From Isoetes taiwanensis (Eukaryota > Streptophyta > Lycopodiopsida > Isoetales > Isoetaceae), in the NCBI GenBank assembly GCA_021234155.1, contig JAJEKV010000013.1:12178669-12242668 (forward strand): a DNA stretch of 64,000 bases. Reading direction: 5' to 3'. The number at the start of each line of letters is the position of its first letter. The stretch's first letter is position 1. A model generated the notes under the pieces. That model was given only the letters and a program-made list of their open reading frames with translations. It made no database searches and had not been told where the DNA came from. Positions 12,000 to 24,570 of the stretch are shown here, piece after piece. A program made the position numbers and the translations under genes.

Positions 12000-12580
12000 G
12001 CTGTTGCATGCTTAAAGTGTTTCGCGATATGAATAATTGCAGTATTATGTTTCACCGGATCTGCTGCACGAGCTAGGGCCATCGCTCATTCGCAGAAAAA
12101 GGCTGGACACGCCCAAAAAAACTCCAGCGGAATTTTTGTACCCAGGAAAAATCAACCCAAAAAAATTGATACGTGTCATTTCAATACAAAGGAATAAAAG
12201 AATTGAATTTTAGGAGAAATAACTTCTAATGGGCCTTTATTTCGTGTGACATTTTAAATTCATAAGTTAAGTACACTTGCTTTCTTTAGAAGTTGCTATT
12301 GCGCGTCTTTAGCAAAAGAGTTCCATAATCCTTGCTACTAATGCAAATAATGGTATGCAAATAATGGTAGTTCTTCCTGTAACACTCAACGTGGAACAAA
12401 GATTGGTTCAAACAAATTGGCATGAAATGCTTATCTCTAGTAATGATATTATATGTGCCCAAAATATTCGTTTGTACCATTAGTGATGCAATTTCAGAAT
12501 GAGGATATAGTTTAATATTGGTGGCATAATTTGGTGTTTGCCACGATGCATCACCAATTCCGAAATGTAATCGACACGGC
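12000..12580. other. Intergenic stretch, nothing recognised
   Basis: AT-rich sequence without repeat structure or coding signature that I can support. Confidence 0.4.
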
Positions 12581-12587
12581 AAATTCT

Positions 12588-13300
12588 TTATACCAGTTTA
12601 ACTGGTGAACCCTTGAAGAAACGAATAAATAGCATAAATAACATAATAGTAGAATTGGCATTATAAAGAGCTTGTTGTAAGCATTTTGGATTAACTGACA
12701 TCTCCACCTCTAATAGGATTCTTAAAACATTTGAAGCATCTCCTCTTCTTGATAACCAAGTTAAAGGCAATTTATAAATCCCATAACTTGTTTAGGCAAC
12801 AAAGCAACCTTTGAGGAATGGCAGAATGGTGGGATAATAGATTTTAAAACCATTAATTCCCTTTGATTCCAGCTTTTTACATGTTTAAATCCAACTGCAA
12901 TTAGTTCTCTACAGAAATTCAACGTTTCTACTTGTATAGATAACTCGTCTTTCGCAACAAATAAACACATAAGTTGTAAGGAGGAAGTACCGTTGATAGC
13001 CAAGACATGGGTTGCATCTTTGTCTCATGGCTTTAATATCGGACGCAAACTAGATTGCAACATGGAGGCTTGTCATCATCATGCTATTTTTGAATAATAA
13101 TACATGTTTTCATCACAAAGGAAATGAAAATAAAGAAATGCCTTTTGCGATTTCTCTTGGAACTTCATAACCTGCAAGTCTGCTAAAAATATGGATGATT
13201 TCTTCATTGAAATTAAGATGATGCCAACTGCATACCCCAAGTTATTGAGTCTTGCAAGGTTCAAGTGTGGCAACCATACCAATGCAATATTCTAAATAAA
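12588..13300 (-). pseudogene. Ankyrin-repeat-like protein remnant, minus strand
   Basis: Minus-strand pieces in more than one frame read FNEEIIHIFSRLAGYEVPRE, then AINGTSSLQLMCLFVAKDEL, ELIAVGFKHVKSWNQRELMV, and finally PLTWLSRRGDASNVLRILLE and SVNPKCLQQALYNA. The LTW.SRRGDA..V...LLE pattern is ankyrin-like (TPLHxAxxxGxxxxVxxLLxxGA). The frame changes and the lack of a clear start indicate a decayed gene. It is unrelated to the neighbouring retrotransposons by sequence. Confidence 0.45.
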
Positions 13301-13479
13301 GAGATTGGTCATGGTCATCTTTGGTTGAGCTGTAGACATGTAGATATGTCAGAATTGCAGCAAACGTTGTGCGTCAGAAAATATAAGCCTTTTAAAGAAA
13401 AAGAAAATTGGTTGGAGGAAAAACAAAAAAGCCGACCATGAATGTTATGATTTTATATATAGATTGCTACACACATTAG

Positions 13480-13740
13480 CATTTGTGATGGGAGGAATCA
13501 CATACATTGGCATTTGGGATAGGAGATGGTTCAACATCTGGGCACTATCCAGGTGCGGTCAACTATTTTGAACTTCTTGAGTTTCTATTAACGCAAAAAC
13601 CAGTTACTTGCAGTTCTAGCCTCATTTCCAATCTGATCATACCATGTGGCGGATCTTCAAAGTTTGAATTACAGCAAGCTTCGCCGACAGATCTCCCACT
13701 CGACTCTTCAAGAACTTACCTTACATTCTACTAGATTTAC
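13480..13740 (+). pseudogene. Remnant related to the Helitron tail at 61.2 kb
   Basis: The DNA at 13503-13590 reads (in broken frames) HTLAFGIGDG / GIWDRRWFNIWALSR followed by FELLEFLLTQK. It lines up with THVGVCDGRRFKAWASIP...YELPEFLTKH at 61246-61350. The match suggests a second, older copy of the same Helitron-associated coding segment. Function unknown. Confidence 0.4.
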
Positions 13741-14078
13741 AACACATTCTGCTCATTTACCTTGCATTCCAGCCCCAGAACAACAAGTAACTGCACGATA
13801 TAGAAGTGTCTCGCTACCAGACATTCTTGAGATGCCAACAATGCCTCCACGCTTCCACGTCGGCACTGTTTCCATCTCAAGAATGTTTGGTAAAAAGACA
13901 TTCCTGTAATAAAATAGTTGTGGGAAAACTTGGATTGTATGTATGAGAAGCTATGAGAGAATGTGTAATGTAGACGTTTACGAGAGGGATAACACCCTGA
14001 AACGAGGGTGTTATCCGCCTTAACAACCTGGGCTAGAGAGTTTTATAGTGGTTTTGTAGTGATTTTATGGTGGTTTTC

Positions 14079-14256
14079 ATAACAAACTAGGTGTTTATGG
14101 CCATTGCATAACAAACTAGGTGTTTATGCACTGTCCAAACTAGGTGTTTATGCACTGTTTAATGTGTTACTGGTGGGTAACACCATTGCAACCAACGGCT
14201 GAGATCAGGTTTAATGTGTTACTGGTGGGTAACACCATTGCAACCAACGGCTGATA
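14079..14256. repeat. Short tandem duplications
   Basis: AACAAACTAGGTGTTTATG-like units occur three times (14081-14152). A roughly 52-bp unit with GTGTTACTGGTGGGTAACAC follows and occurs twice (about 14157-14208 and 14209-14260). The GGTGTTATCC / GGGATAACACC region just upstream (13987-14012) forms a small inverted repeat. Confidence 0.8.
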
Positions 14257-14589
14257 TCTGATCTCAGCACTAAAACTTGAGGGCCAGGTTGTTGACACAG
14301 ACGCTCCATTTTTTTTGATAAGGGCCAGATTCGACTGTGGAAATTAGATGTGTGTCAGTTCTCCGTGAACCAATTTTAGGATGGCACGTCGTAACTGACA
14401 CTTGTCCTCTGATTCCATTGCAACATTTAGCAATTAGCAAAACACTCCTCCTAAAACCAAAAACACTGCGCTTTAACTGCAAAACACTCGCTTAAGTGAC
14501 AGGGGTGATCCCCTGGCCGTTAAAACTTGAATCAAGTGCCAGGCAAATCTTGCTGTAAATTCCTTAAAAATTTAGATCTTAAACGTTTA

Positions 14590-14880
14590 TTTTGAATTGG
14601 CTTCAAACTGCCACCGCCGCAATGGAATCAGGGAGTTGTTAGGTCACCTTTTCCCCTTTGGCCGCCACCGATTAGGGCGCTGCGGTGCGGTGCATATTTG
14701 TATATATTTGGGTGTTTTCGTGATTTTGTATGTTAGTTTGTCGGCCAGGCCGATTGTTGCTACGGTTTTCCCTCGAAAACCTTCCCGGCGAGGGTTTTTT
14801 AATCCGGCAAAGAATCCGCTGCTTCGCGTTTTAGATTGGGTCCCATAGACCGATTGGTCTCCGTGGACGATAAAAGTACC
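14590..14880 (+). mobile_element. LINE 3' end fragment, plus strand
   Basis: Holds the three 3' blocks seen elsewhere: TTTTCCCTCGAAAACC, then TTGGGTCCCATAGACCGATT, then GGTCTCCGTGGACGATAAAA followed by a CTTCC-rich simple tail at about 14880-14900. No coding sequence is left, so it is a strongly 5'-truncated copy. Confidence 0.65.
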
Positions 14881-15060
14881 TCCTTCTTTCCTTCCTTCCT
14901 AAAAAAGGGGAGCCGGAAGTATTGCCGCTGCCGCATGTGGAATCTGGCCCTAATATTGCGACAAAAGGGGCAACTTATTTACGTGGTCCACTAAGAATGG
15001 CCCACGTTGCTGGTTTGTGTTTCTTGATGCTTCTGTTGGTATTTTAGGTTTTTAGAAAGC

Positions 15061-15956
15061 GGCTCCAGTGAGGAAGGCGGAAGCTGCTTGCGCGAGGCTA
15101 CAAGGTAAGAACGATGGCATCTTCTTAGCTTTTATGTTACTTCTACTTGCATAAACTGTTCGGAAAAAAGGTTTTGTCTGCAAACGAACACGAATGGTGT
15201 TATTTAGAGACCTTACGGTTTTCCTCTGCATGACGGGTTAGAATGGTGTTTTCTAAATAGACCTGTTACTTGGTTCATTGGGTCAAATCCGCTGTGGATA
15301 GTGTATTTCTATGGTTGCAATTAGTACTAGCGTTCTTATTACAACACTTTTACCTAGTCTCTCACTGTTTAATACTCGCTAAATAAAGTTGCACTGCAAC
15401 ACGTTGCGGAGCCTTTGCTACGAAACAGAACAAACGAGAAAGAAAACAGGTGCCGAAACATCTTTTTAAACAAGTAAACTACCTAACAAATTCATGGGAG
15501 TATATGCTCTTTTAATCTATTAAGATTTAAATTCTTCTCCATGCTGCAATACTTACATTGCCATCTTCTGGCTTCTGGTCACTCTGTACACTTGCTAGAG
15601 TAGCTGAACAGCCAATACTTTCCTTCACTTTTTGTTGGCTCCTGATCCCTCTTTACACTTCAGTAGAGTAACTGAACAGCCAATCACTATCTTGTTGTCT
15701 TGAATGTCATCCAAATTTTACTGATTAACCGTTTTTAAAGGTCCACTTTGGAACAAAACAGACTTTTAGGGTAAAACAAAAACGTATTCTGGAACACGTT
15801 GCATATCCTTTAAGCATATTAAGGATAGCAGTGCATATTCTATTTGCACTTTAAAAAGTTGTAGGTTGAGACTGGCATTGATTTTGCATGGCCTGCACTT
15901 CAAAAAGTTGTAGTTCAAAAATGGTAATAATATAGAGTGCATTTTACTGACTGAAG
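15061..15956 (+). other. Probable 5'UTR exon and intron of SF3B6
   Basis: A purine-rich leader ends CTACAAG|GTAAGAAC with the donor at 15105. An acceptor candidate TTTTACTGACTGAAG ends at 15956, 28 bp before the ATG. This would give an 852-bp leader intron. Splice signals are good at the 5' side and only fair at the 3' side. Confidence 0.5.
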
Positions 15957-15984
15957 TCAAATCTTATTATTGATGAAGTGAACA

Positions 15985-16356
15985 ATGGCGGCGCTTCTTA
16001 GACGCAGCAATACACGACTGCCTCCAGAGGTGAACCGCGTGCTTTATGTTCGTAATCTGCCATTCAACATTTCATCAGAAGAGATGTATGATATTTTTGG
16101 AAAGTATGGTGCAATCCGCCAGATCCGCGTAGGAAGCAGCAAAGAAACTCGAGGCACTGCATTTGTGGTTTATGAAGATATCTATGATGCCAAAAATGCT
16201 GTGGATCACTTGTCAGGTTTTAATGTTGCCAACAGGTATCTTATTGTGCTTTATTACCAGCAGGCCAAGATGTCCAAAAAGATAGACCAGAGGAAAAAGG
16301 AAGAGGAGATCGACAAATTGAAAGAGCAGTATGGTGTTTCGACCAAAGAAAAGTAG
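15985..16356 (+). CDS. SF3B6: Splicing factor SF3B6 / p14 (SF3b 14-kDa subunit)
   Basis: A 123-residue single-exon CDS. It contains one RRM: RNP2 as VLYVRNLPF (about residues 20-28) and RNP1 as [10 protein letters not shown] (about 52-61). The family-specific segments [17 protein letters not shown] and [20 protein letters not shown] are almost the same as in plant and animal homologues. The protein sits in the SF3b part of U2 snRNP, contacts the branch-site region and binds SF3B1. The charged tail (QQAKMSKK...YGVSTKEK) is also conserved, so the length is complete. The ATG at 15985 matches the usual start. Stop is TAG. A single-copy housekeeping gene between transposon debris and a hAT element. 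Confidence 0.97.
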   Translation: MAALLRRSNTRLPPEVNRVLYVRNLPFNISSEEMYDIFGKYGAIRQIRVGSSKETRGTAFVVYEDIYDAKNAVDHLSGFNVANRYLIVLYYQQAKMSKKIDQRKKEEEIDKLKEQYGVSTKEK

Positions 16357-16537
16357 CATAAAAACAGAATGTAGCAGTGACATTAGGTTGATGTATATTG
16401 TGGAGATTCATTTTATATATATACATTTCTAGACTGGTCTCTTAAATAAGTGTTTTGAAGTATGAGGCCTTTAGTTTTAGATTAAGTTTGCCAACAGCTA
16501 TCTTTTTGTGTTATTGTGTTGTGTTAGATGTCCAAAG

Positions 16538-16543
16538 AATAAA
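16538..16543 (+). terminator. Possible polyadenylation signal of SF3B6
   Basis: AATAAA, 180 bp after the stop codon, preceded by a GT/T-rich stretch. Confidence 0.5.
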
Positions 16544-17544
16544 GGAGACTAGTTATGGTGCCCGGCGTTGCCGGCTTTAGTAACAACTTGATAGGGGAGG
16601 GGAGGAGGGAGATTGTTGAACTTTGGCTAGAAAATTGGCTAGAAAATGTGGCTTTTGGGGAGGAGAAGAGAAGGAGAGGATGCTATAGAGCAGCCTTCTA
16701 AGATTCATCAATGAAGATAAAAGCCCACTGTGCCAAATTATGAATTTCATTTCAGATGTTGAACTGTAAATCTTCTTTTTTATTTTGTGAGGTAACGCCA
16801 CATGTTACGCCGGATGCGGCCAGGGTTGCCCTTAAGGGTAAATTTGTGTAGGTGTAATTTAGAAATGTTGGCTAATAATAGTTTTTTAGCAATAGCAAAG
16901 TTGGCGATTTTTTCACAATTTTCAACACTAGGGATAGAAATATTGGCGAATTTTGACCAACACGTTTAGCCAAAAAGATGGTTTTAAAATGGTTTTAAGG
17001 CATTGTGACGATGAGATTTTTGACGTTTCTAAACATTCACAACCTTCTAGCTTCCAGAATTCTCCCCTTGTGCAACTATCTAGCAACTCAACTTCCCTTC
17101 TTGTGCCCATGAGGTTTAGGGACAATTACCCTTCCTTGTCTTTATTCTTTCTTCTTTTTTTTCTTCAATTGTTTGATACCCTCTAGATTAAGTATCAGGA
17201 CAAGTTTCCTAAGTTCTCAAGGTCACAATGACTACTTAGTTAAGCATACTCTTGGGGGATCCAAAATTTGTTAATAGATACTTCAATATGCTTATATATG
17301 ATACTCCCATAATTATGTCCCACATGGATTTAATACTACATTTATTACGGAACTCCAATTTTGAGATGTTAAAATACCTTAAGGATTTGTCATAGGCGTA
17401 TGTCAAGAATATTTGAATGTTTCAAAGACGTCTTTCATGAAACGTTGAAAACAATGCCTTAAAACCATTTTAAAACCATCGGATATAGCCGAATGCCGAT
17501 TTCCATGTTATAACTTATATTTCGTTCTAAAGCCCAGCCGATCA

Positions 17545-18110
17545 ATTAATCTGTAGCCGATGTTTGAAGACCCTAGGTTCATAGCAAGACCCTAGGTTCG
17601 GATCAATCTGCATGCTACCGATCATATGAAGCGGATATCTACAGAATATGAAAACCCCTTTTTTAAATAACATGGACTACATGACAAAACGTGCAAGACC
17701 CTAGCCGACTATTTCAGACATCTCGATGAATCTGTAGCCGAAGTTTGAAACCCTAGGTTCATAGCAAGACCTCTGATATTAATCTGATCTACATCTAGGT
17801 TCAAGGACTACATCTAGATTAATCTGAAGCCAAAGTTTGCAGACCTCTGATATTTTATTGCCTCTGAATTATTCTGAGCTGATGTTTACATCTATTGCCT
17901 CTGAATTCTTCTGAGCTGATGTTTGCACTCTCTGCTAACTAAGATAGACTTCATGCCTGCTTCAAAACACTGCATGACTGCATAACCTCATATAAATAAC
18001 CTGCTTCAGAAGACTATATAACATGCTGCTACTGAAGGCTGCACAATCATACTGCACAATCTACACAGACTGCACAATCTTATAATCTACACAGACTGCA
18101 TGTTGATTCT
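17545..18110. repeat. Short interspersed duplications in the hAT 3' region
   Basis: Duplicated blocks include AGACCCTAGGTTCATAGCA (about 17568 and 17745), TTGCCTCTGAATTATTCTGA / TTGCCTCTGAATTCTTCTGA (17860 and 17894) and CTACACAGACTGCA (18060 and 18090). They fall between the transposase stop and the left TIR. Confidence 0.6.
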
Positions 18111-18467
18111 TCTATAGCAGATTATGGAGGTCATGTATCCACAGTTTTTTCATAAGAAACCATATCAAACATTCTAACAATAAGCCTTACTAAGGGATTA
18201 CTGTTCAAAGCATGACAGTACAGATCAGACTAGAGATACTTCAAGCCTCTTTCAATGAGACAAATAGCATATAAGCTTTGAGTTCCACATGCCTACAATG
18301 CATATGAATCCAGAACTAAAGAAATATTATCCTCATAATGTTTCAAGAGCAGGCTTACCATTTGATTGTAGTGCAGAATCTGAAGACAACGATCTGAATT
18401 GTAGTGCAGAAATGCAGCCGACCACCATATTGTAAACTCATATTGTAAAATCAAATTGTAGATTGTT

Positions 18468-21173
18468 TCAAGAACCTGCAGAATCTGGTAGAAAGCTCCA
18501 ACCACTTGATGAATCTAAAGACTTAGAACTTCCTGCAATCTCCAATCCTGCTTGACTCTCTCTTCTTGAAGTTGAATCCCACAAAGCTAACGCTCTATCA
18601 AATGGAAAATCCTTGAGAGTGTAATTGCATGTGTATGATCGTAAAGCAATATCCAAATTCTTCTCGAGCCTATTGCGGACCTTATTCTTCAAATAATTCA
18701 TGGTGCTAAATACTCGTTCGTCCTCCACAGAGCCCAAAATCATGGTTTGACACAGATGGACAAGTTTAAAATACTCTGGCATTCGATCTCGAAGAAACTG
18801 ACTATTGCTAAGCAGCATCCAAAGTCTAGTAATTGAACCAAATTCCTTGGGCTCCTCTAGTTGTGCGCATTGCACCCACATAGTTTCCCAAAACATTGTG
18901 CTTGTTCCATCAATGCATTCCCATCTATGATGCCATAAAGCATTTACGATTCTACAATAACTTGGGCTTAGAGAAATAATCTTTTTAAAGTACTGAACAT
19001 TGCTTTTGAAATCAATCGCTTTAAGTTTTTTTATGATGATCACTTTGTGGGCTGATCCAGAACTGAGGATACACAATAGACATTGCATCCAGGATTTCAT
19101 CCCTTGGAAAACGATCCCGTATTTCTTTAGCTAAAGTACCTGCTATATCATGCAGATTTTTGCGCACATTTGTAACTATTTCAGCAAATGTATCTCTGGT
19201 TATGGGAGCTCGTCGCAATAGACGACCTCGAATACGTTTCTTTGGTGCATACATCTGCAAATTCGTCTACTAGATAATGTGACAATAAGACATATAAAAG
19301 ACAAGATTGAAATGCTGCATAAATAAATAGTACCTGCACTAAATTAGAGTGGACCTTCATGCATAATTTCTCGTTGGCATCAAACTCCAAAATGCTTTTA
19401 TTGCCATCTACATCAAGTAACTCATACCATAACACAAATTTCTCTGCATCATATGGACCAGCGACAGGATACATGAAATCAAATGCAAGACATGCCATCT
19501 GTCTAGCCCGCACATACTCTGAAATGTACATAGTTTTTTTTGCTAAGCTTTGTTAAGAAGTTCAGCTCCTTTAACATGGGAAGAATGCCTGCAAAAGGAA
19601 CCAATGTCAAAATAGACTGGAACTAATGCAAAAACATGCCTTAACTAGACTGGAACTAATCCCAAACTATAGACTGGAACTAATCTCAAACTATAGACTG
19701 GTACCTGCCAGAGTCAACAATGTCTCGAGATCCACGAGTTGAGCAAGTAATTGTATTGGTTTCTCTGAGTCTTGCCCACTTTTTGATGACAACTTATCCA
19801 TTAACCCGACCAAGGAAGGGTACTCCAAATATAGGCGTTGTGCTGGTTTATAGAGGGATATCCACCTCGTATTAATAGTGTTCAACAGCTTGTTACCCTT
19901 AGTCAACCCTAATGCCATCTTCTTAAACTTGCGGAATCTAGGATAGAAAATCCATCAAAACAGGAACTTATAAACTAATACGAATGTAATAACCAAAAGA
20001 AAAAGTACCTAACATACCTTTTTGAGCTTCGACAGAAGAAGTTATAAACATCTTTTATTAAGCTCTCAATCTTCATGACGCAATCAAAATTGTCTACAAT
20101 TTTGTATGCAAGGTTCATTCTATGAGCCATGCAATGCACACCAAGAGCATAAGGTGCCAATGTAGTTTGAATCCTAACTGTAAGCCCATTACGACATCCT
20201 TGCATTACAGATGCACCATCCATGCCAATGCAGACCAGCTTTCTTGCAATATCAAGTGTTGAAAGCCCCAAAACTGTCTTTAAACTCTCGTCAACAATTG
20301 CAAATATATTCTCCGCAGTTGCATTTTTTTGCAAGCGCATGATCCTAACATAAGATGCTCGTCTAACAAAGAGGGTCACGTAGTATACTGTCATGCACAG
20401 CCAAGACGAGTTATCTTTTGCGGTTGCCTCATCCAATGACATAGCAAAAAAATCACACCTATGGAGATCTTCTTGCAAATCTTGCCTAACCACTTCATCA
20501 ATGCATTTTGCGAACTCCCAACCACTTTGCTTAGACCAATGTGAGTTGGAAAAGTTCTGGTTACTAGGCTGCATTTCCAAAATCTCTTTTTCCTTAGGAT
20601 AATCAGTCATAGGCCTTCCTTTTTTTAATTGATCGGTTTCACAACGGGTAAGTCTTTCTTTGCAAGGTACTCCGTATATTCCTCAACATACGGCAAATGC
20701 CTACACTCATCCTTTGTTTTCCACCTCATCACGGACACTTCCTTTCCATCCTCCAGCTTCTTATCATAGGTTTTACCAGCATGCTTCTCTATTGTGTCTA
20801 ACTTCAGCTGCAGGTCGACATTAGCTCCTTGTTTCCATGAACATGCATCACATCGTGCTCGTCGTGCTCTTGGAAACCCAAATTCATCTTCTTCGACTAT
20901 AGGCCTTATGTAAGGAAATCTTCTACCCCAATCTTCCTGAAAATCTCTACCTTGAGTCCACTGACCTGACTGCCTTTTCCGCTTCTTGCTTTTGGCATTG
21001 TCAACATCAACATTTTCTTGAGGTTCATTTGCTGCTTGATCAGTGGACACCTTTTCACTTGAACCTTCTACTATGGCTTCCAGACTCTCCTCCACAAGTA
21101 CCGTACTGTTGCTACAACTGCCCACAACATTGTTGTTGCTCTTAAAGAATGACAAAATGCTCCGTGTAGACAT
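18468..21173 (-). CDS. hAT-family transposase (four exons, three homopolymer frame slips)
   Basis: Exons on the minus strand are 21173-20018, 19937-19705, 19588-19334 and 19254-18468, all with GT-AG borders, totalling about 810 codons. The N-terminus (MSTRSILSFFK...) leads to a C-x2-C...H zinc-finger-like segment (RCDACSWKQG...). The RNase-H-like catalytic part shows FFAMSLDEATAKDNSSW (first Asp) and VCIGMDGASVMQG (second Asp), then ALGVHCMAHRMNLAYK. The C-terminal hAT dimerisation region is clear: SVEDERVFSTMNYLKNKVRN. The closest relatives I recall are hAT proteins of the KIAA1586/ZNF862 type. The reading frame breaks three times, each at a run of 7-8 A (20626-20620, 19541-19534, 19032-19026 on the minus strand). 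Those breaks may be sequence errors. Confidence 0.88.
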
Positions 21174-21943
21174 TTTTATCTGCCTAAGGTCTGGAAATAC
21201 AGCAAGGAAACTGAGATTCAGAAATTAGAAACATAATCATGAAGGTCTTTGAGGAACTATATAGGCTAAACCAAAAGAACTTGTATGTTCAAGCATCTTG
21301 CATATTCACAAACGTATTGCTGTCATCTTCCTCACTAATTTGCATGGCACTCATAATCTAATGCAACTAATGCAACTATGCTCGATTACAACATCATCAA
21401 AGGGAATAACTCAGCATCATCAAAGTATGGCACAAAAGGAAAGTACCTTTAACATCAACCGAGAAGACTGTGAAACGGGTGTAGGATATGACATGCTTGA
21501 AATCGTATAATGTAGTGCCAAGCCAGTAATGGCTCTCAAGCCTTTATTCAGGTTAAAATTTCCTGCTACAACAGAAATCGTATAGATTATTCACAGAGCT
21601 TAAATGCCGGTTGTGAGCAATTTCTTACATTATTATTCATGGTATAAGTCGACATTGTGGATTTCGTTTGCAAGAAATTTACCTCATTGGAGGGGTGCTA
21701 AGAGGCGAATCCATGAAGCCGGTCCACCGCCTCCATAGAATTGGCGGCTAAACCGTAAACCTCGGCCTAAGAATATGGGGCGAAAGAAAAAAAAATTGGG
21801 AGATGAACCATCGAAAGTTGGCGAATTTTTTTCCCATATTATTCAATGGTATCCTACTAACATTTAGAAATATATTTTAGAAAAAACCTTGAAAATAGCC
21901 ATTGGGCTAAAATTCGCCCCTTAAGGGCAACCCTGGATGCGGC

Positions 21944-24570
21944 GTTCCCTTCCAATTTCCCTCCCCCTTGCGGGACGCAGGCTGGCAGAATTGAATGAGG
22001 ACATCGCAGATCTCGAAGAACGAAGGCGTTGGAATTGAATGGCAAATATACGAAATTGGGTCGGCTCCATTCTATCCTCCTCTGTTTCATGCTTTGGCGC
22101 CTTCGTTCTCATTTCTGGCAAAACGTTCTCAGAGTTGGGCTTTTCTTAATCGTTACTATGGCTTCCAGAGAAAGAGATCTGCCCGTTTCGTCCGGTTCAG
22201 CACAATCTGTTGTCAAAATACTGCTTCTTGCAGTGCACAAAGCACTGCCTCGATTTCTCTTTAGCACAATATAGTTGCAGAACCCATACCAAGTTCGTGA
22301 AAAAGATTGAAGGGTTTTACAGAGCATTCCGGAAGGATTAAACCAAAACCTGGTAAGAATGCATGATTGCCGCTTTTGAAACGAATAGCAAAGTTTAAGA
22401 ATCCTATGCTTCCTAACCTGGGCGAACGATTTGGATATAATGGACAGATTGGCAGATTCTGGAGCTAAACGGGTCCATTCTTGCAAAGGTAAGCTGAGCT
22501 GAGTGTTCATATTCGCATCATATTCCCTTGCACAAGACATCTGTATAAAGTATCTCGGATATTGATCTTAGTTGTTGCTGCAGGCACCAAATGAGCTACT
22601 AGCGTATGATCTAACCAGTGGGAAAGCAGCGGTCTTGGTTGGACATAATTGTCAGGTTAAATCTGTGTACTTGCAAGAAACAGTTTTATAGTATTAGTGT
22701 AAACAGTAGTGAAGATATTTGGCCATTTTTCTAAAGGCGTAATATGGATATGCAAATATAGTAAGGGATCTTGCTGGACAACTTGAATGACAGTTTTGTA
22801 TCAGTCATATCTATGCATAGCAGTTTGTATTTCACGTGATCAGCTAATATAGAATGAATTTGTAACCTGAAAAATCGAAAAAAAAAGGGTTTTTTGTTAA
22901 TGATTATGGTATAACAGCAGTGCACATGTTAAGAACGGTAATGTTAGAATCGTAACTTCCACCTTTTGCAAAAAGTAGTTAAAATTTTGCATATATGATC
23001 CAAAGCCCTGGTATACATAGTTGTGAATACAATAGTATGCAGATCATGGAATCCTTCCATAAAATATGGAACAGTAAATATCGGAGTTCGGCTTTATAAG
23101 CAGATAGTATAATTCGTTTAAAGATAATGATGAAGGGTTTAGGGTTTGAGCAGGCTTGGATTAAGGCGGGGCTTGGATTAATTGAGGCGCTTGTTTTGGA
23201 GCAAGCGAGTGGTTTTGTGGAAGAGTTGCAAGAGGTGAGCCCCTATTGGTGTTTCCGGATTGTGGACGTTTCACCATAGCAATTCAAGCTTTAATAACAT
23301 GGCCATGAGGGTAGTTTTTGAATGTGCCATTGAATGCCACGAAGCTTCGACCATTTCGACTTGCAAGCTATGATAGCTATTATTGTAATGATTTTATACC
23401 CACGACCGGACTACCTCGCCGTAAAGTTTAGGATTGCGGCTTTCTTTGGTTGGTTCATTCATGAGCCGGATCTAAGGTTTGCAACATGTAAAATGAACCA
23501 AAGAAGGCGATGCAACATTCTTGGCAAAAGGCTTTTCATTGGTGAAGCCGGGTTCATTTAACTATGAATGTGGCAAGCAAGCTTTGTATTAACGGCCCTG
23601 ATTTTATTCTTTCTGGTTGTGTTGAGAACAATTCGTATATGCTTTGAACATGTAGGACATGTGTTGATTGCTATTTCTAATGTCATGATTTTTAAACTTG
23701 CAGATTCACAATCAGCCTTAAATTGATTGGGCATGTGACGAAATCGAAGCAAGCCTTGGATTTGTTGGTGTTATGGAAATATCTGAAGCTGGAATGCATC
23801 TTTCATAGGTGTATAGACCAGTCTTGCAAGGTTTGTTCCTTTAGGCTGTCTCCAACACAATTCATGAATTACTTATGAATCAATTGATCTTCGTAAAAGC
23901 AAGCATATTGTGTTAACGTGGAAAGAGTAGTATTCTGTAGATGGTAATGTACGTGCAGAATGCATTATGTGATGTGTGCATGGCTTTGCTTGGTGTATAG
24001 AAGAACTGTCCAGAAAAGATAAATAAGTTCGTTCTGTTTAGCTAAAGAATGGATGCTTATTTGGAGATAAAAATAAAGAAGGCAAGCATATATTGAGCCC
24101 TCTAAGGCAATGTAAATGCAGCATAGTTTAAAGTTTGAACATTAATATATCTCTAGCTACTTATTCGTTCGTTTGTCTATTTGTTTGCAGCACCTAGGAA
24201 GTATTGAGAGTATAAGCTACAGAAAAATCAAGGAGAGAAGCTGTAAAGTTACGGCACATTCGCATCCGCAAGAAGATATTCTTCTTTATTGTTATTGTTG
24301 ATCAGAAAGTTGCTTGCAGTCAATGTTCTTAGCAATCATTAAGTATGCCTTTATCATGTTACAGTTGCTACTGTATCAACAATACAAAAGGATATTCGAG
24401 AAGAGTTGCAGCTGACTTCAAGGCCCACAATTGTAAGTTAGTACCATTCTTTTTTTTTTTTTTTTATCTTACTGTTATTGAACCTTCGGCTTAGATGGAG
24501 TTCTCTATGTGTTAAACAAATGCAATTATCTAAAATTTTAAAGAAGATGATTTCTGAAAATATTTCTGAA
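21944..24570 (+). other. Region with possible decayed plant exons
   Basis: Downstream of the hAT target duplication the sequence keeps splice-like signals but no continuous gene. At 22585-22656 a segment bordered by GCTGCAG| and CAG|GTTAAA reads APNELLAYDLTSGKAAVLVG followed by HNCQ, which looks like one WD40 blade. Upstream, an ATG at 22441 gives a short exon ending CAAAG|GTAAGC. At 24363-24432 the frame reads VATVSTIQKDIREELQLTSR then a GT donor, vaguely like the TAT motif region of RecQ helicases. I cannot assemble a gene and treat these as remnants. Confidence 0.25.

Larger units (their letters stand above)
16821..21935 (-). mobile_element. Full-length hAT transposon with perfect TIR and 8-bp TSD
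   Basis: Left end CAGGGTTGCCCTTAAGGG and right end CCCTTAAGGGCAACCCTG are perfect 18-bp inverted repeats. They are flanked by identical 8-bp duplications GATGCGGC at 16813-16820 and 21936-21943. The 5115-bp element carries one spliced transposase gene on the minus strand. Both subterminal regions share GGCGAATTTT- and ACATTTAGAAAT-like motifs. The clean TSD and TIRs point to a recent insertion into the region downstream of SF3B6. The non-coding 3' part (17.5-18.2 kb) has short internal repeats. Confidence 0.95.
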
